This document shows positions 1 through 14,782 of a stretch of 64,000 nucleotides of DNA, one piece after another (position 1 is the stretch's first letter; every line of letters begins with the position of its first letter). The DNA is taken from positions 91,657,405-91,721,404 of the forward strand of contig CM039182.1 of NCBI GenBank assembly GCA_008360975.2. Direction: 5' to 3'. The notes below the pieces were generated by a model, which did no database searches, was not told where the DNA came from, and worked only from the letters and a program-made list of their open reading frames with translations. The DNA comes from Lichenostomus cassidix (Eukaryota > Chordata > Aves > Passeriformes > Meliphagidae). Position numbers and translations under genes: made by a program.

Positions 1-3000
1 ATGTAACTAAAAGAGAAGAAAATATTTTCCCATAGAATTCTTCTGCTTCTGTTACTCTTATTGTGGTTCTAGGGGTTGCTGTGTTTTAAATGATGAGATG
101 TATATTGTTCAGGTGACCTGATGATTGTTCATTATATGACCTGATTATTGTTCAGGTCTGGACAAGAGAAATACTCTGTTGTATGTAACAGGAGCGTGGA
201 AAAAAAAAGAAACCTGAGAACCTGTCATGGCTGAAACAATTACCTAAGTAGAGGTTGTTTCTTCTAGTCATATGTTCAGTATATTTTTGTAACATGCTGG
301 AGCGTTTCCTGCTTTTGCATGCATGAGTGCTAGCTTAATTCAGCCAGCTGAATTAATGTTATTTTCTTTAGAAAACAGATTAGAGACTTCAAACACTTTT
401 TGGTTGCCTCAAAATGTTTTCATAGGAGAAGGCAAATAAAAACGGATACTTTCTTGCTCTAATAAGACTGTAAATAATTTAGGAACTTTGCATCCATATA
501 GGTTTCTATGACCAGAATATTCAGAAATTCAGGGGAAAAAAGTTTAAAACTTTAAAAGTTACAGTATGAATTAATTTCACATTTGGGGAAAAAAATGAGG
601 CTCATTCTTGATGATCCCACATTGATTCACTTGCCTTTTTTGTTAAAAATGAAAACATATTAACTTTCATGTTTTACTATAACCCCCTCTTTATTGTATC
701 TCCCTAGCAAAAAAATCTTTGTAACCCGTTCTTTGTAAGGGAATTAGACCTACCTGAATTTCCCAGAACATATCTATTGGAAGTATGGTAGAAAGCCACG
801 TTCCTCTGGCTCAGTTCTCACTGTTTTTTCTGCCCATAAAAGTTTGCACACAATGACCTTGCCAGCAGCCAGCCACTTGTTACAGAATGGGCACCAACAG
901 TCTGGAAAACCAGTTCATCACCAGTTTATAACCACTGGTGATAATTTTGCCCCCACAGCATCTCAAAAGGCAGGCCTAAGACTGAAGGAGCCACCAGTCT
1001 CCAGCTCATTGCTTCCAAAGTTTACCATGCTTCAGCCCCTCCACTGTGTTTACGATCCCAGTACCCACTTTTATGGATGCACATAGCATCGAGGTCAGAA
1101 GAAAGATTAAAGCATGTAATGCATCTTGGAAGCTGAATTTCTCAGTAACACCCCAAGAGAAGGTGGAGTTAAAAGACCACTGGAATGGTCCTGCATCCCT
1201 AGCTAATAAGGTGACAAGCAGTGTTGATGGCGTGGGGAAACTTTAATTTCTAATGTCTATGCCATTGTCTGTAATGGGTAAGCAGAAGTCATCCATAACT
1301 GTTAGCAGCTCTTTTCCCAAAACTCAATTATTGTTAAAAATAAGATTAAAAAAAATCTGGCCTTTCCTAGACTGATTTAGGAAGTAACACTGCTGACCAG
1401 GAAAGACTTTTTAAAATATTACTTAAGCCTTACTAGTGTATTTCAATTCAAGGATTGATTTGATTCTCACTAGAGGCTTGTTATCACCCTCTTTGCAAAG
1501 AGTAATTAAAAAAATTCATTAGTGGGGATGGTAAATTCTTCTGCCATTTCAGTCAATGTTGTAAGGTAATGTAGCCTGGAGCTTTGAACAGCTTGGTACT
1601 TCCTATAAAAGAGGGTATTTCTAATAAGATTTACATTTATTAAGACTACTGTGGCTGCTCCAATCTTGATCTTCTTGAAGTTAAAGGGAGAATTCTTACT
1701 GACTTAACATGGAATCCAAACAGCAGGACAATTTGAAACAAATGCAACCTTATAGCATCTCTCATTTTACTGGGATATGAAATAACTTTAAATCAGCATT
1801 TGTTCATACCATTTTTTCTTACTCAGATATACAATGTACATTCTCATTCACTCATGGAGACACTTGGTTCGCACGGTTATTTTATAATAAATTACTTTGA
1901 AAGAAGTTATGTCTGTACAAAGTACATATGATACAAGGCACAAGTAAAGGCACTTGACTTAGAACAAGTATAGCCTTCCAGGCAAATTAGTATTTTCTTT
2001 CAGCAGCTGGGCAAAGCCCTGTAAATTTGGATAACTAACATTAAAGTTGTCCCTGTTAGGCATAACTGTGTAGACAGAGTCAAACTGACTTATGTTTGTG
2101 CCTATACCATAATGAACACTCATTGCATTCCTCTCCCTGATCAAATACAATTATCAGAGAAAGATGTGATCATTTAAGGTATCCTCTATGCCATGGCCTC
2201 CTACTGCAATATGAAGAACAAATTTTAAGGCTGAATTTCTCTAAACACCACCTGAGTTAAACCAGGATATCTCACTTAATTAGATAAGCACAGCAGACAC
2301 TGTGAAGAGGTTCAGCTGCTAAGGTGCTCTGCTGCCTTAGCTGGGTGTGGTCATCATGCATGTTGTCATCATCATCAATCTTGCTTCCTTTTAGGGAGCT
2401 ATGGGTTCCATTACACCACCTGACAACAAACCTAACTTCATAATACTTACTTAGGTTGAAGAGAACTTACCTTACAATGTTCTTTTGAAGAATTCGCCTT
2501 TTTCTGCCAATAGACTCTACATGAAGCTGCTGAGCTTAAAATTAAAGACTTTGCATGCTGAATTTACTCACATGTTTAGAGAAGACAGAAAGTAAAGACA
2601 TCAGTGGACTCTGTAGCAAGTCAGACTATTTCTGCTGCTGATGGACATTTATTGTGGCTGCCTGAAATGTCTTTTTACTTATGGTATTGGCTTGTAAGAA
2701 GAAGAAGAACTTGGTGTGTCATTTTCACTCCCCTTTCTCTCTTTGAGAAAGATCATTAGGTAGTTTCAGGGTACCTTATTTCTCTTACAACGTGTAAAGG
2801 ACCAAGAAAAATTACAAAGTTCATCTGTATCACTTATTCATTTCTTGGCATCCAACACTCAACTTTTCCTAAAAAAATTTCCAGCTTTGGGAGTTGCATT
2901 TTGGGAGTTGTGCCAGTTATGCATGCAATACTGAGCATATAGCATATCACAGAGTCTGCAACATGCAGCAAAAGAGAAGAGCAAACAGAGGCATCATTGG

Positions 3001-4420
3001 GCTAAACACTGGATTTTATAGAGGCAAATATGTATAAATAATTGGTTTTAGTATCCCAAGTCTTTCTGTATGAAGGCCTATTTTTCACTCTGAGTAAAAT
3101 AGCCAGACTGGTATCTGCTCATGAGCCAAGTCACACACTTTTATTTCTATTGTGAACAAGAAAGAGCTTACAAACAAAGATTTAATTCTTTAGCTGAATA
3201 AATAGTTTCTTGGCAGCAATTATAAGGGCCTCAAAAAGCCTATTATGCTTTGATTATAATTATAATTCTCATGGAGTCATCAACTCCTATAGCAAGGACT
3301 GGTATTTTTTAATAATGAAGAACTGAATTTTTAGCCTTGACGAGTCGTCTGCCCAGGACTGCAGAAATGTATCAAGCATACAGCTAATGTGAATGAGTGT
3401 TCTTCTGCATTGCCATTATTATTGTATAGTTTGGGGGAATGAAGTGTGTCTATAAATGAGCAAGCTGCTTATAGCAAATACATAATTTCAGTGTTAGTTT
3501 TGTTTCCAAATTATCCATAGATGACAACTCAGGATGCTTTTGGAAAAATTACCAGTGTTTTAAGGTATTGCCTCAGCTCTTTTTCAGCCATTTCTGTATC
3601 TGTTATGCTCTTTCTTACTCAAGTTACCCAGTTACTGGACTGAATGCAAGGAGGATTAGTCTGGCAGATCTGGTCCATTCCTGTGGGCACAGCAGCTTTC
3701 AGTAACCCCAGCAGTTGGGCAAACACTTGAGGAAATGGTCAAGACTGATACCTGGCTGTCACCACGGCAAATATTAATGTATGTGTTTTGAAGGCAATGT
3801 TTTAAGTTCAGCGAGCTGGCATTTTTCAGCACATTTCTGTCAAATAACTCCATAGCTGCTGCATCTGAGATGCTGCAGTGCTGCCACAACCTTACTGACA
3901 GCTTTTAGGAAACACTTGAGTTCTGAAACAGCTTGAACAGTATCCAGGAAAGTTGGGAACCCCAGGAAATGCATTAGTTCTTTGTGTCTCTTTTAAAATA
4001 ACATTGGATTGACATTAAAAACAACATTCTTTCTGGAGTCACAGTGTTAGACTGTGGCCTCAAGCCATGACCATCATTGGCTATGAAGCAGAGAAGGATC
4101 AGCACGAGTAGACCTGGAAGCTGTGTTATTAAAGGAATCTGATCAGCTGAGCCAATATGTCTCTTGGAGATTCAGAGCAGAACATAGAAGAACACTTTGT
4201 GCCAAATCAGTCATTAACTCTTACCTACTCCATCTCACCAGACCTCTTTTAGGAAACAACGGCAACAGCAGTGCTAGTACCCTCACATTTTTACACTCGG
4301 ACACTGCACAAAGGCATGAAAGTCCCTGCCTCAATGCTTCTTGGAGCCAACAAGGGGCTTCCAACAAATCCCAGGAGAAGGAAGGACTCTGCATTTCCTC
4401 TCTCTCCGTCTCCCCTCTCA

Positions 4421-4442
4421 TGCATACATATATATGTATGCA
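4421..4442. repeat. Perfect 22-bp palindrome
   Basis: The half-site TGCATACATAT is followed immediately by its exact reverse complement, with no spacer. The centre is a short alternating TA tract, so slippage in a simple repeat is a sufficient explanation. Confidence 0.9.
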
Positions 4443-6995
4443 CAATCAGGTCTTTATTTACTGGGAGTTGAATTTACAACACATTAAAACAGTGTGTGGT
4501 TTGTACAGAAAGTGATAATACGGATTTAATTAGTTTGATCTTGCTTTCTGTGCTAAGGCTGAGTGTGTTTAAATTATTTTTGTGGCATTTCTTCCTTATT
4601 TGCTTTGTATGTATCATAAATAATAACACAATAAGTTTTCAGATGTCTTTTCTGGTGGCTATTAGGCTGTGAAGCAAAATGGGAGTGCTCAGTGGAGGAC
4701 TAACAATAACTTTATTGTTATACTGCATTTAATTCCAAACAAATCTGAAATCTAGATGACTTTACAAATATTAATCCTCTCACCCATCCTGGAAATGCTG
4801 ACACTTTTTGCATATGTCTGTTATGAAAACAAGTTCAGAAAAGCACAAGACAACTACCCATTTAACCCATTTAACCTTACCTCGTCAGCCAAAATCTCAG
4901 TGACTAGTCCAGGCTAGTTGTGCCAGCTTTTCTTAGTGGAAAGCTAATATAACTCAGCATCCACCTCTGGGATCAGCTGCATTAACCCAAAGGAAAGGAC
5001 AAGAACACATAGCCAGGATCAAAGAAACGTGTCAAGACTCTTTTTCAGGACAATATAACTTTGGATTAGTTTAAGCCAGCTCTAAAAATCTCACCTGCTT
5101 GTTATAGGTGAACCCTGTAACAAGCTTGTTAAAGGAAACCCCTTGTTTCCTTTTCAGGTGTGTTTTACTTCCCTCCCCCCCCCCCACCTTACAAGTCCCC
5201 AAGTCCCTTGTATTTACCTCTGCAAATTAAGACAAGAAAATATCAGGCAGATCACCTGAGGGGTGTGATATTTATAAAAATAACATTTAATTTGCTGTTT
5301 CTTTGCAGGTAAGAAGAACAAAGACATATTATCAATATTATGTTACTCAGCATAACAGAGTGGATGTTGACCAGCTGAGAAGATTTCAATATACAAAGTA
5401 GAATCAAACTGAGAACAGGCAAATTGAGAAAAAACAAAAGAAAATAGGAGATATTCTGAGAAGACTTGAAATTAGCAGAGCTGAAATTAAAGGAAGCCCT
5501 TCAAACCAAAGAGGTTTCTGCTCTCAAAATGTACTCCAACATCTCACTCGATGTTGTTTCCTCGCTGAGACAATGGGGAATTTCAGTGACCTGTGTTGCC
5601 CCTAAAGGATAAGCAATTCTCAAATACATTGTGTGGGCTTGGTAAGACTTAGCAGCATGTTTCTTTGCCTGGGAAAAGCCAGTCTAGGGCTACTGCAGGG
5701 TTACAGGGAAGAAAGAAAGAGTTATTGTTGGGGACACCACTAAGATTCAATTTGTCATTCTCAGGGAAGATGATGTACTGTTGTAAGAGACTGATTACTG
5801 AAACTTGAAGAAACTGATTAAAATGTCCCTAAAATATTGGCACAAACTTTGACACAAAATAAAAGTCCTGAGAATTACAGCAAATACTATTAAAAGTTAC
5901 TACAGGTGAGAATACGGGAAGTGCAAATTTTTTAAAAAGTACAAAGGTAATCTATAGCTATACTGTGGAATAAAGGAGCAAGGGGGTCACTTTTTTTTAA
6001 AGAAAATAGCTATCCATTCTGAAAAAATTCTGTAGGAATGAGCTCAATGAAAGGTCAATGAGAATGGAACTCAGGAAGAATGAAGAACATAAATAATAGA
6101 CATAAATATATATGCAATTTATTTAGTTGTATCCAATACAAGGCGGATATCAGTGTTTACCTAAAAGCACTATGTAGACAAACTATGGGGAAAAAACATT
6201 TATTATTTTTTACTTTCATGAAAAATTTTGGAGGCATGTATTAGAAATATTTCACTCAGTTTTCTGAGAAGACAAACCTCTGTTTGATATAAAGTTAAAT
6301 CTAAATTAATAAAAAATTTTTTCAGCTTTTTTTTTTAATAGGAGATTTTCATCAGGAAATTTGAGTCTTGGTAAGTCAGAGCAATAGATATTAACATAGT
6401 ACTTGACTAGAAATTCACTCTCTCCTACTTAATCAAACCAGGCTGACCAAGTTGGTGTTCAGTTCACAGAACTCTTCATCAGATGTTGAAATTTGTGTTC
6501 TTTCTACCTGCACATCAGATGGAGCACAGTGACAGCAACCTTAGCCAAGGGCTGGTTTCTCACAGTTCTGCCACAGTCCACTGTCTGAGTTCAGGGCATG
6601 ACCAGGCATCCATGATCAGGAGTGCCTGGAGGTATCACATGAAACAGACAGTTTTTGGGGTACTTTGGTGAGGAACTCCACCCACAGGGTGTCTCTCCTT
6701 CTTGGGTCGCTAGTTTGTGGAAATGAATTGGAGGAAACTGACTTTGGAGCTGTTATCAAGGACTGTCTTTTGGCATTCCAGGGCCATCACCCAAGTCCTT
6801 TTGAATTTTAGAGACTGTCCTCTATTCATGGCAGGGGAGCACTCTCTAGACTCTAGCCCAGGCCATGGCTTGTTCTACATAATGGGACAAGAAACAACAA
6901 ACAAGATAGGAAACTATGAACTAGGAACAATGATCTACTTCCCATAGACAAGATAATCTTCCCAAGGTACAAACTGTTGTGTCCTGTGACCAATT

Positions 6996-7017
6996 AAAAA
7001 AAAAAAAAAAAAAAAAA
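6996..7017 (+). repeat. A22 homopolymer
   Basis: There are 22 consecutive A residues after CCAATT. It may be a retroposition tail or simple slippage. No target duplication was identified. Confidence 0.9.
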
Positions 7018-8840
7018 GCACTTGTACTGCAGTTGTAGGATTTGCTTTATAAGGATTTTGTCATCTCTTTTTGCATCAGGACTACTAAGCCCCTAGGAGA
7101 CATTTTCAAGACAGTCTATGCAGAGTAACTCAATGGCAGATTACAAATTTATGTGCTGAATTAGTACTGAGAGAGGCTCAGTCTTTAGAGGCCTAACTAA
7201 ACAGAAGTCAGAACATGGGAATTTCATGCTGTATATGCATTTTATTAACTTTGATACTCAATATTCAGGTTAGTGTGCTGTCTAGTGCATTGTGGAAGTA
7301 ACACTTCATATTGTATTGCAGATAAATACATGGAAATACATTTGCTTTCATATTAAAAAATTCATTATTGGCATAAAATCAGGATTTTAATAATTTGAAG
7401 TTTCCATTTATTTCCTTGGGCACTAAATTCAGTTGTAATGATAAAGCTTTTTCTAATCTGCCACAAATATTATTAACAGTCCTCCCTTTATCTCTGTGTC
7501 TTCTCACCTCCTTGCCCAGACAACCACTTCTCCTTTGCTTCATGGGCCTCTACTCCTGGAAAGACCTTTTTCCCTGGTACTTGGCTTTGAAGCTACCTCC
7601 CTGGGGATGTTCATCTGATGCTCTTAACAAAAATAGTCTAGCATTCTGGGAAACTTAGATGCCTTTGGGTTTCACCACAGACTGAGATCCAAGTTTTTCT
7701 TAGATTCATTAACCTTTTTACAGGGACTTTGTCCCATCATAAAAACCCAAATTACTGCTAACTTTCATTATCAAGGACCACAGGAACCCAATGGCTTCAT
7801 GACATTTCCACAGAAAACAGTTTGTAGTGATAGTTTCTAAATTCAAGTAATCTACAAGCCTTGTAGGAAACTCTGGGGATGTGCACATATGCAAATCATA
7901 AACAGAAAAACTTTCTGCCTACATATAGTACTCTTAGATTTGTTTTGTTTTAGCCTTAGGTCTTGTATTATCTGTAGTATTGTATGAGTTTTAACTTACT
8001 TTTAGGAATTTTGCTCAAAGCTGTCTATCCTACAGCACAAATGTTGTCACATGGTTTCATTTTATCAGCTGTGTGCACACATTTTGCCATTTTTGGTGCA
8101 TCTTTCACAATCAGCTATTCCAATAAGTACTATATCATTTATGTCTGACTCATTAACCATGCAGACATTTCTGTTTCACTTGGTTTTGCTCTTAGTAAAA
8201 AAAAAAGTTTTATCAAAAAGGTAAAGCTGAGCAACTAATTTACATCAAACACTTTATCTTCCTTTTCCTTCTGGGAAATCTATGACCAGATTGCACCTAT
8301 TTCTCAATTATTAATTATTTATACTTTTCCAACACCGACTAATTCATTTATTACTATATGGATTAATTACAGATACCCTAAGCAAAAATTAATTTCCTTC
8401 ACTCTATAATTAGTTAGCCAGGTCAGGTCACTTTGTCTCAGATCCCTGGGCCATGTCATGCGCAAGCATTCTTTCCTCTGAGAAATGAGAATACTAGTGC
8501 CACTAAAGTGGACAGCCTGTGAATATTCACAGAAATACACAAACTGTTTTTTTCCAGGTAAATTGACTGTGTTTTGGGTAACAATTTTCATTCACATTTA
8601 TACGTCAGGTTGTGAGGGTGTTAAGTGTGCAGTATGGAAGTGAGACCTTGATTTGTACATTAGGGTATGAGGCACTTTTTAGTATCTGCAAAAGGTCTGA
8701 GTGACACAAAATTCAGTATTTAGCGTCTCCCGAGTGTGGGTCTCAGATGTCACCCTCCCTCAAAAAAAGTTCAGTGAAATCAAGGTTGAGCTATGGGTGC
8801 TTGTTCAGGCAGCACAGGTTGAAACCAAGGCACATCTTTC

Positions 8841-9414
8841 TGCCATGGTTTAACCCCAGCCATTCACCAAGCTCCAGGCAGCCACTCCTGCACTCCCCCA
8901 CCAGCGGGATCAGGGAGAGAACTGGAAGGGTGAAAGACAGAAAACTTGTGGGTTGACATAAAGACAGTTTAATAGGGAAAGCAAAAGCTTCACACACAAG
9001 CAAAGCAAAATAAAGAATTCATTCACTTCTTCCTATGGGCAGGCAGCTGTTCAGCCATTTGCAGGAGAGCAGGGCCTCATCACATGTAATGGTAAGTTAG
9101 GAAGACAAATGTCATCACTTCAAATATCCCCACCTTCTTCTTTTTCCCCCACGTTATATACTAAGCATGATGTCATAGGGTCTGGAATATGCTTATGGTC
9201 AGTTGGGGTCACCTGTCCAGGCTGTGTCTCCTCCCAGTCTCCCACACATCTCCAGCCCCTTGCCAGTGTGGCAGTACAAAAGCAGAAAAGGCCTTGGCTC
9301 TGTGCAAGCCCTGCTCAGCCATCTCTGTACTATCAACCCTGTGTTCAGCACAAATCCAAAATGCAGCCCCATACCAGCACTGTGAAGAAAACTACCTCAG
9401 CCCAAACCAGCACA
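8841..9414 (-). mobile_element. Solo LTR of an avian endogenous retrovirus
   Basis: The block runs from TGCCATGGTTTAACCCC to CCAAACCAGCACA, giving TG...CA ends and a length of 574 bp. I recognise it as a common bird LTR family whose sense strand begins near TGTGCTGGTTTTGG. Sense orientation is minus. On that strand a TATATAAC box (9153-9160) and a CRE-like TGACATCA (9168-9175) lie upstream of an ATTAAA poly(A) signal (8968-8973), the correct LTR order. No internal retroviral sequence flanks it, so it is a solo LTR left by LTR-LTR recombination. I could not find an exact target-site duplication. The short frames across it (for example 8791-9003 and 9109-9479) are not genes. Confidence 0.85.
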
Positions 9415-12400
9415 GAGTCTTTGGAAAATATCAACACCTGCCTCTGCTGCCCCTGAATAAGATCACCACTCAATGGTGATCTTAATTAATTAATTAATTA
9501 ATTGACCTCGATGGGTAGCAATGCCTCCTCACTGGTTTCTCTGCAGGCAGCACTCCAGGAAAATTTCTCCAGTCTACTTGTGAGCAAGTCAGAAACAAGC
9601 CTGGATGTTTGTAAACTCAGCCAGGTCTCTGTCATGTCAATTGCAGAGAGGAGTTTGGGGTGCTTCTCCAAAAGCACCACCCTGAATAACCCTTTGGTGA
9701 CGGACAGCCTGCCAGTCATGGATAAAGTGCTGAGTTTCTCTCAGCTTCCTGTTTGCATGAAGACCAAGTGAGCTTTATCTTCCTAAATAAATACATTATA
9801 AAAAATATGATCAAGTACTGTGAAATGCAGTTTAATTAGTTGTTCAAAAGGATATGAGAATCTGGCCATAGCATGCAGAAAAATATGTAACAAGTACATG
9901 ATTTTAAAGGTGTCTAACAGCGCTAAGGTTTCCAAAATTAAACTTTTTCACCCCAGCCCACCATTTGAGCCTGGCTGGTGTCCTCTTGACTCACTCTCTC
10001 AGGAGCAGATCCCTCTATTAGTAGTTAAGGTGCTATTAGACCTCTAGTTGACACAGAAACAATTTGAAAACTGACTCTTCGGCCTCTCAGCATGGATTTC
10101 CACTGCTCAGTTAATAAGCCAGTAACATTTCAAAGCCAAAGGAGAAAAGATGGTTAAAGGCAGAGCTATAACCCCTGTCAAGCACAAGTGCAGGAATCAA
10201 CATAATTTCCGTCTTTAAAATAGGGGTTTGTTTCAATACTTGGGTTAGCCTTTTAAAAAATGTGGTTCTTCAACACTCACCCTCAATTCTAAGGCTTTAA
10301 GGCCTGGAAGTGGCCAGGCAGTGGGCAGGTTCATGCTGGAATGGGTCTTCACTGACACCAATGTCCCAAACAGGTAATCATAATGGTCATAACATAAAAA
10401 AAGATGTCTCTGGTGGAGTTGCGCCTTTTATTAGCATTCATGTTGTCTGTGGTAATGAATCTGAACAGATATTTCTACTGAACTGCTGCATAAGCTTGGC
10501 TTGCTGAAGTTGGCCAAACTGTAAGGGGAATTAATGCTTTTGGGTCCATGACCTGCATCTAGAACTGGATTGTACTTCAGGTCACATCCCAGCATACAGC
10601 AGACGGGAGGAAATTATATTATCTACTTGATAATTTATTCTAGGAAAATGCTTTGAGTGGCAACAATCAGCGAGATATTTGTCTTCCTTATTCAGCAGTT
10701 ACATATTCTCTGTTCTCTGCAGAACATGGTAATATTGTGGGGTGATTTCCTCACTGTCAGCTTATAAAAATACGACACTAATTTGTTGTAGTTGGAGTGG
10801 CTCTGCTGGGATCCCTTCCAAAGCAGTCAAATACCTACATGGACTGACTTGGCTGCCTGGCTTACTACATGCACTCTAAATATGGCAGGGTGAGGCGTAT
10901 TAGAGCATACCAGCCTAGTCACCATCTCCCTGCTCTTGTACTCTTCATAGTAAAATCAATGCACATTGTGCTCTCAGGCTGGGGCTATTTTTAGGTGTTA
11001 TTTTTCCACTCAGTCTGCAGCTGTTTTCAGTCACAAGCTGCTTTAACTAAAACAAATACACAGTCCTTGGCAAAGGCGTGGTTGTAAAGAGCACAGAAGT
11101 GTGCACATGGATCTTGTGCCTGCCTCACAGGGTTTTACGTAGGGTGGGTCAGAGGGGAGAAAAGAGGACCACTATGTCCTGGGAAGACAGGCTAAACAAT
11201 AACTATAATGAATTAGCCCAGCTTTCAGTCCTCTTCCAGAATGACCAAGGAAGGACAGGCTTCTCAGGGCCAAAGAATGTGGGAGGAGGAGAGCTGGAAT
11301 GCCACCAGACCCTGCATTATCTGCAACACCTTCCTGAGAGATACACACAGACACCTTCCTTGATGAGCCTTTTGCCTTTAGTATGTAAAAGCTCCTTCAG
11401 CAGAGCATGTAATCCCATCAGCCCTACTGCATTGTTGTCATTTCTTCCTTCTTAATGCACTTCAAGGAATGGAGAGAATTGAAGGAATGGGAAGTTATCA
11501 CATGGATGCCTCAGAACCAGTTGGTCTCTAAACAGGCGCTGTGGATTTTGGAGCATTTCCTAATTTCTGCAAAATAGAGCTTCTCTCCAGTTGTAGACAG
11601 GAAACTACTTTATTCTTTCTTCTCCATTGCTCCCCCTCTGCCCCAAGGCACCATTGGAAGTCCCCAAGGCAAGAGCTGCAGCTTCAGTGTGGGAATGGCT
11701 TGCTTAGGCTTCCTGCTAATTAAGAGCAGAAGAGAGCAGATTAATCCAACCATGTCTTGCTTGGTAATTGAGATTAATGTCATATTAGGATATGTTTGAA
11801 GTCAAAATGGCTTATCAGTAGTCAGCCAACTGCTTTTAGTGCTGTTTGTCAGGCTCAAGTGATGGAGACAAACAAAATGGAGTCATCGTGTTGACTGAAG
11901 CCACTCTCCTCCATCCCACTGGATATCTTCACAGTCTACTGTGTTAACAGATAAGGTACTAAGAAGACACACGTCTTGGGATGCTTGTAAAACTTTTGTG
12001 CCACATACAAACCATGAACACTGAGAAGCTGTATGCCCTCTCAAAAGTTGCTTGTGTCATAAATTATTGTGGTTATGATGGTGAACATGAGGAGATGAGC
12101 AGGCAACATCTTCATTTCTCCATCACCCCATTCAATTAATCTGAGAGGTATCACTGAAATAAGGGGAATACTTTGATGGATAGTGTGTGCTATGCTTGAC
12201 AGCAAATGTTGGAGGGATTTGGAACTCAAATTACAAAATCCCAGTTGACCTCCTTAATCCAACACAAGGCACAATTCTGACATGGAATAAGGACCAGAGT
12301 GTCTTGCAGCTTGATTCTGTGATACAGGCCCTTCACAGTGAGGCTGGTGCAAGTGAAAGAAGCTTTTAGCTTTCTCTGTTTTCACTAAGCAGGGTATTTG

Positions 12401-14625
12401 CCACTACATAAAAAGCTAGCTAGCTATGGTGGTAATTAGAAAAAGCTGCATTATGAGAATCATTTATGCTCATCTTTTGACTCACATTGTTGAAAAATCA
12501 GCTTTCAGTAGGGTATACTGTTTTATTAGAAACTTTCTCACACTGCTTTCGCACTGTCCATTAGGAGAAGCACTGTCATCCTTCACGTGGACTGTCTAAA
12601 CCACAGGTGTGAAGTGCCTCTTTATACTATACTATCAAGTTCTTCAGTAGGTTTTGTATGAAAATCAGACACTTCTTCATGAAATCAGAAGTGCCCAGAT
12701 TATATTTCACATGCGTGAGTTCCCTTGTTTTTATTAAAATTAAGTTTGCTCATTTGCCATTTTCAAGCTAGTTTGAAATGAGGATCACCTTGTATCCTAG
12801 GAAACACAGTGAGAATTTTATATGTGATCACATTTTTATCCATGTTATGAAAAAAGCAGATGGTAATTAGGTGCATTATTCATAGGAAAGCTTGTTGAGC
12901 GCAGTGTCTGTATGGTTCCAGCTTCGATTAGAACTTGTTTGGAAGAACTACTTCATACCTTTCAATTGCCCCTCATTAAGTGCAATCATTACTCTTCTGT
13001 GGTGCCAGTGTGCTTTAATTTGTGCAAACCAGCATCCACAATATTATATAGAAAAAACCCAGCAAATTTCTGGGGTCCCTTTCATTCTACGTGACATCAG
13101 TGTGATCTTTCTGTCCATCTGAATTCATTATTATTATTGCAGCTGCAAATGTGCCTTGTGAGACACCACTTGGCAGCAGGCGAGGTGCAGAGCTGTCATG
13201 TTTCAGGGTCAGCACCTGAACCATTGGAGGACACCAATTCACCTACTTAGGCAGAGGAAAGGATGCTGAGGGCAAACTTAGAGGCTGGGCAGCTTCATGC
13301 AAGGAGGGCAGGTGTCAGGATTCCTGCATCTCCAAGCCTTCCACCATGAACAGTGTGACAAAGCAGAAAAGGCACAGCTCTGCTGCAACAACTGAGTGTC
13401 TTCACTAGGACTTGTTAGCTCAACAATGACAGGGAAGTAGGACCCACCACACATAAGAGCCCTTGTTTCTCACTGAAAAAATATTGTCAGCCTAGCCCAG
13501 TCTTGCACTTGGGCTTTCTCCAGAGACTTCTCTGTAAAAGAGACCTAAGAAGTCCTCACAGATGGCCCTCAGACTTGGAGATCTCCATATGGAAAGTATT
13601 TTTGGAAAGACAAATAACTGTAACTGGGTCAGACAAGGAGGTTTTTTTCATACTGCCCCTGAAAATAAAGAGGGATAAGGCTATTGTTTGTCTGCTTATG
13701 CTACACAGAGGCTTCTGTAACCTTCCACAGCATGCTACAGAGGGCATATAAGGATGTTCAAGTGCATATTAACTCTTGTATCATGCAATAAAATATATGT
13801 GTTTAAGAGAGGCTAACTGATCTTATCAGTACTGTACATGCCTGTGTTATTTATTTTGTGGTTAGGACATTAGCAGCTTCTGCTACGTCATCTGTATTTG
13901 TTTCTAAAGAAAATAATTTCAGCGTTTCCCTTAATGACAAACTAACACTCTAATGTCTTCTCTCTCCTCTGCAGTAGACAATACACTTAGACAGTGCCAA
14001 CTGTGTCCTGCAGAAATAGATTGCTTTGAAGTAGAGCTCAATAAACAGATGTGAGGGTCCAAATAGACCTGGCAAAGTATACACTTGACTAAACAATGCA
14101 ACAGCATATTTGAGACTGTTTTCCTTCATTTGAAATGTTTGCCAAGTCCCTGACTGATACACTAGATAGGGTGGTCCTCAAAGATTCAACATAACCATCT
14201 TCAACTCCGGTGTTCCAGAAGAAAGGCAACACAAAACTGCCAAAAAATAAAAATAATTCAAATTCTAAATCTCTGGTCTGCTAATGATAAAATTAAACTA
14301 AAATTTGCTCTTCCTGTTCTTCACTTAGAATTTCTTGAGTTGAGTAGTCAACCATTTAAAGTCTCACCATGATTTCCAGTCTAGATTTTTATCATTAATT
14401 TTCAGGCTTCCACCATCAGGAAAATTGCTCTTTCCTCCAGTAACCCAACTCAGGAGTGACTTTAAGGCTTGTGGCAATATTTTTCTTTAGTTCACACTCT
14501 GGTGCCTCTGGTATTTAGATATCTGTACTGCAGCAACCTAGCAGAATGCCAAAGGCACACCTTTCCAAGCACAACATTTCTGACAGTGTTGTCAGTCCCA
14601 TTTCACAAGGGAAATAAATGTCCGT
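9415..14625. other. Non-coding stretch, no gene recognised
   Basis: It contains a short (TTAA)n run at about 9482-9503 and otherwise non-repetitive DNA. The frame at 11078-11455 (125 codons) has no recognisable motif and is best treated as chance. Nothing else can be supported. Confidence 0.55.
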
Positions 14626-14782
14626 CCCTTCCTTCCTTCCTTCCTTCCTTCCTTCCTTCCTTCCTTCCTTCCTTCCTTCCTTCCTTCCTTCCTTCCTTCC
14701 TTCCTTCCTTCCTTCCTTCCTTCCCTCCTTCCTTCCCTCCTTCCCTCCTTCCCTCCTTCCCTCCCTCCCTGCCTCCCTCTTT
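14626..14782. repeat. (TTCC)n tetranucleotide microsatellite
   Basis: About 157 bp of TTCC repeats run almost uninterrupted to about 14723, then degrade into TCCC-containing variants. The Lys/Glu/Gly/Arg frames on the minus strand and the Leu/Pro/Ser frames on the plus strand are translations of this array and are not proteins. Such arrays are polymorphic in length, and the purine-rich strand could form triplex DNA. Confidence 0.97.

Larger units (their letters stand above)
1..8840. other. Non-coding AT-rich stretch, no gene recognised
   Basis: No open frame here exceeds about 130 codons and none shows a recognisable domain or a convincing exon flanked by splice sites. The stretch holds a short C-rich run near 5171-5187, a perfect 22-bp palindrome at 4421-4442 and an A22 homopolymer at 6996-7017. 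The A22 run could be the tail of an old retroposed copy, but I see no recognisable source sequence upstream of it. Otherwise it is ordinary unique-looking bird DNA. Confidence 0.6.

Noticed and set aside
6400..7017. Processed pseudogene ending in the A22 tract
   Set aside because: The upstream sequence is not recognisable as any mRNA, and no flanking target duplication was found.
8791..9479. Several 60-115 codon frames
   Set aside because: They lie across or at the edges of the solo LTR and have no retroviral or host protein features.
11078..11455. 125-codon plus-strand frame
   Set aside because: No domain, no splice-site support and no neighbouring exons; the length is reachable by chance in 64 kb.
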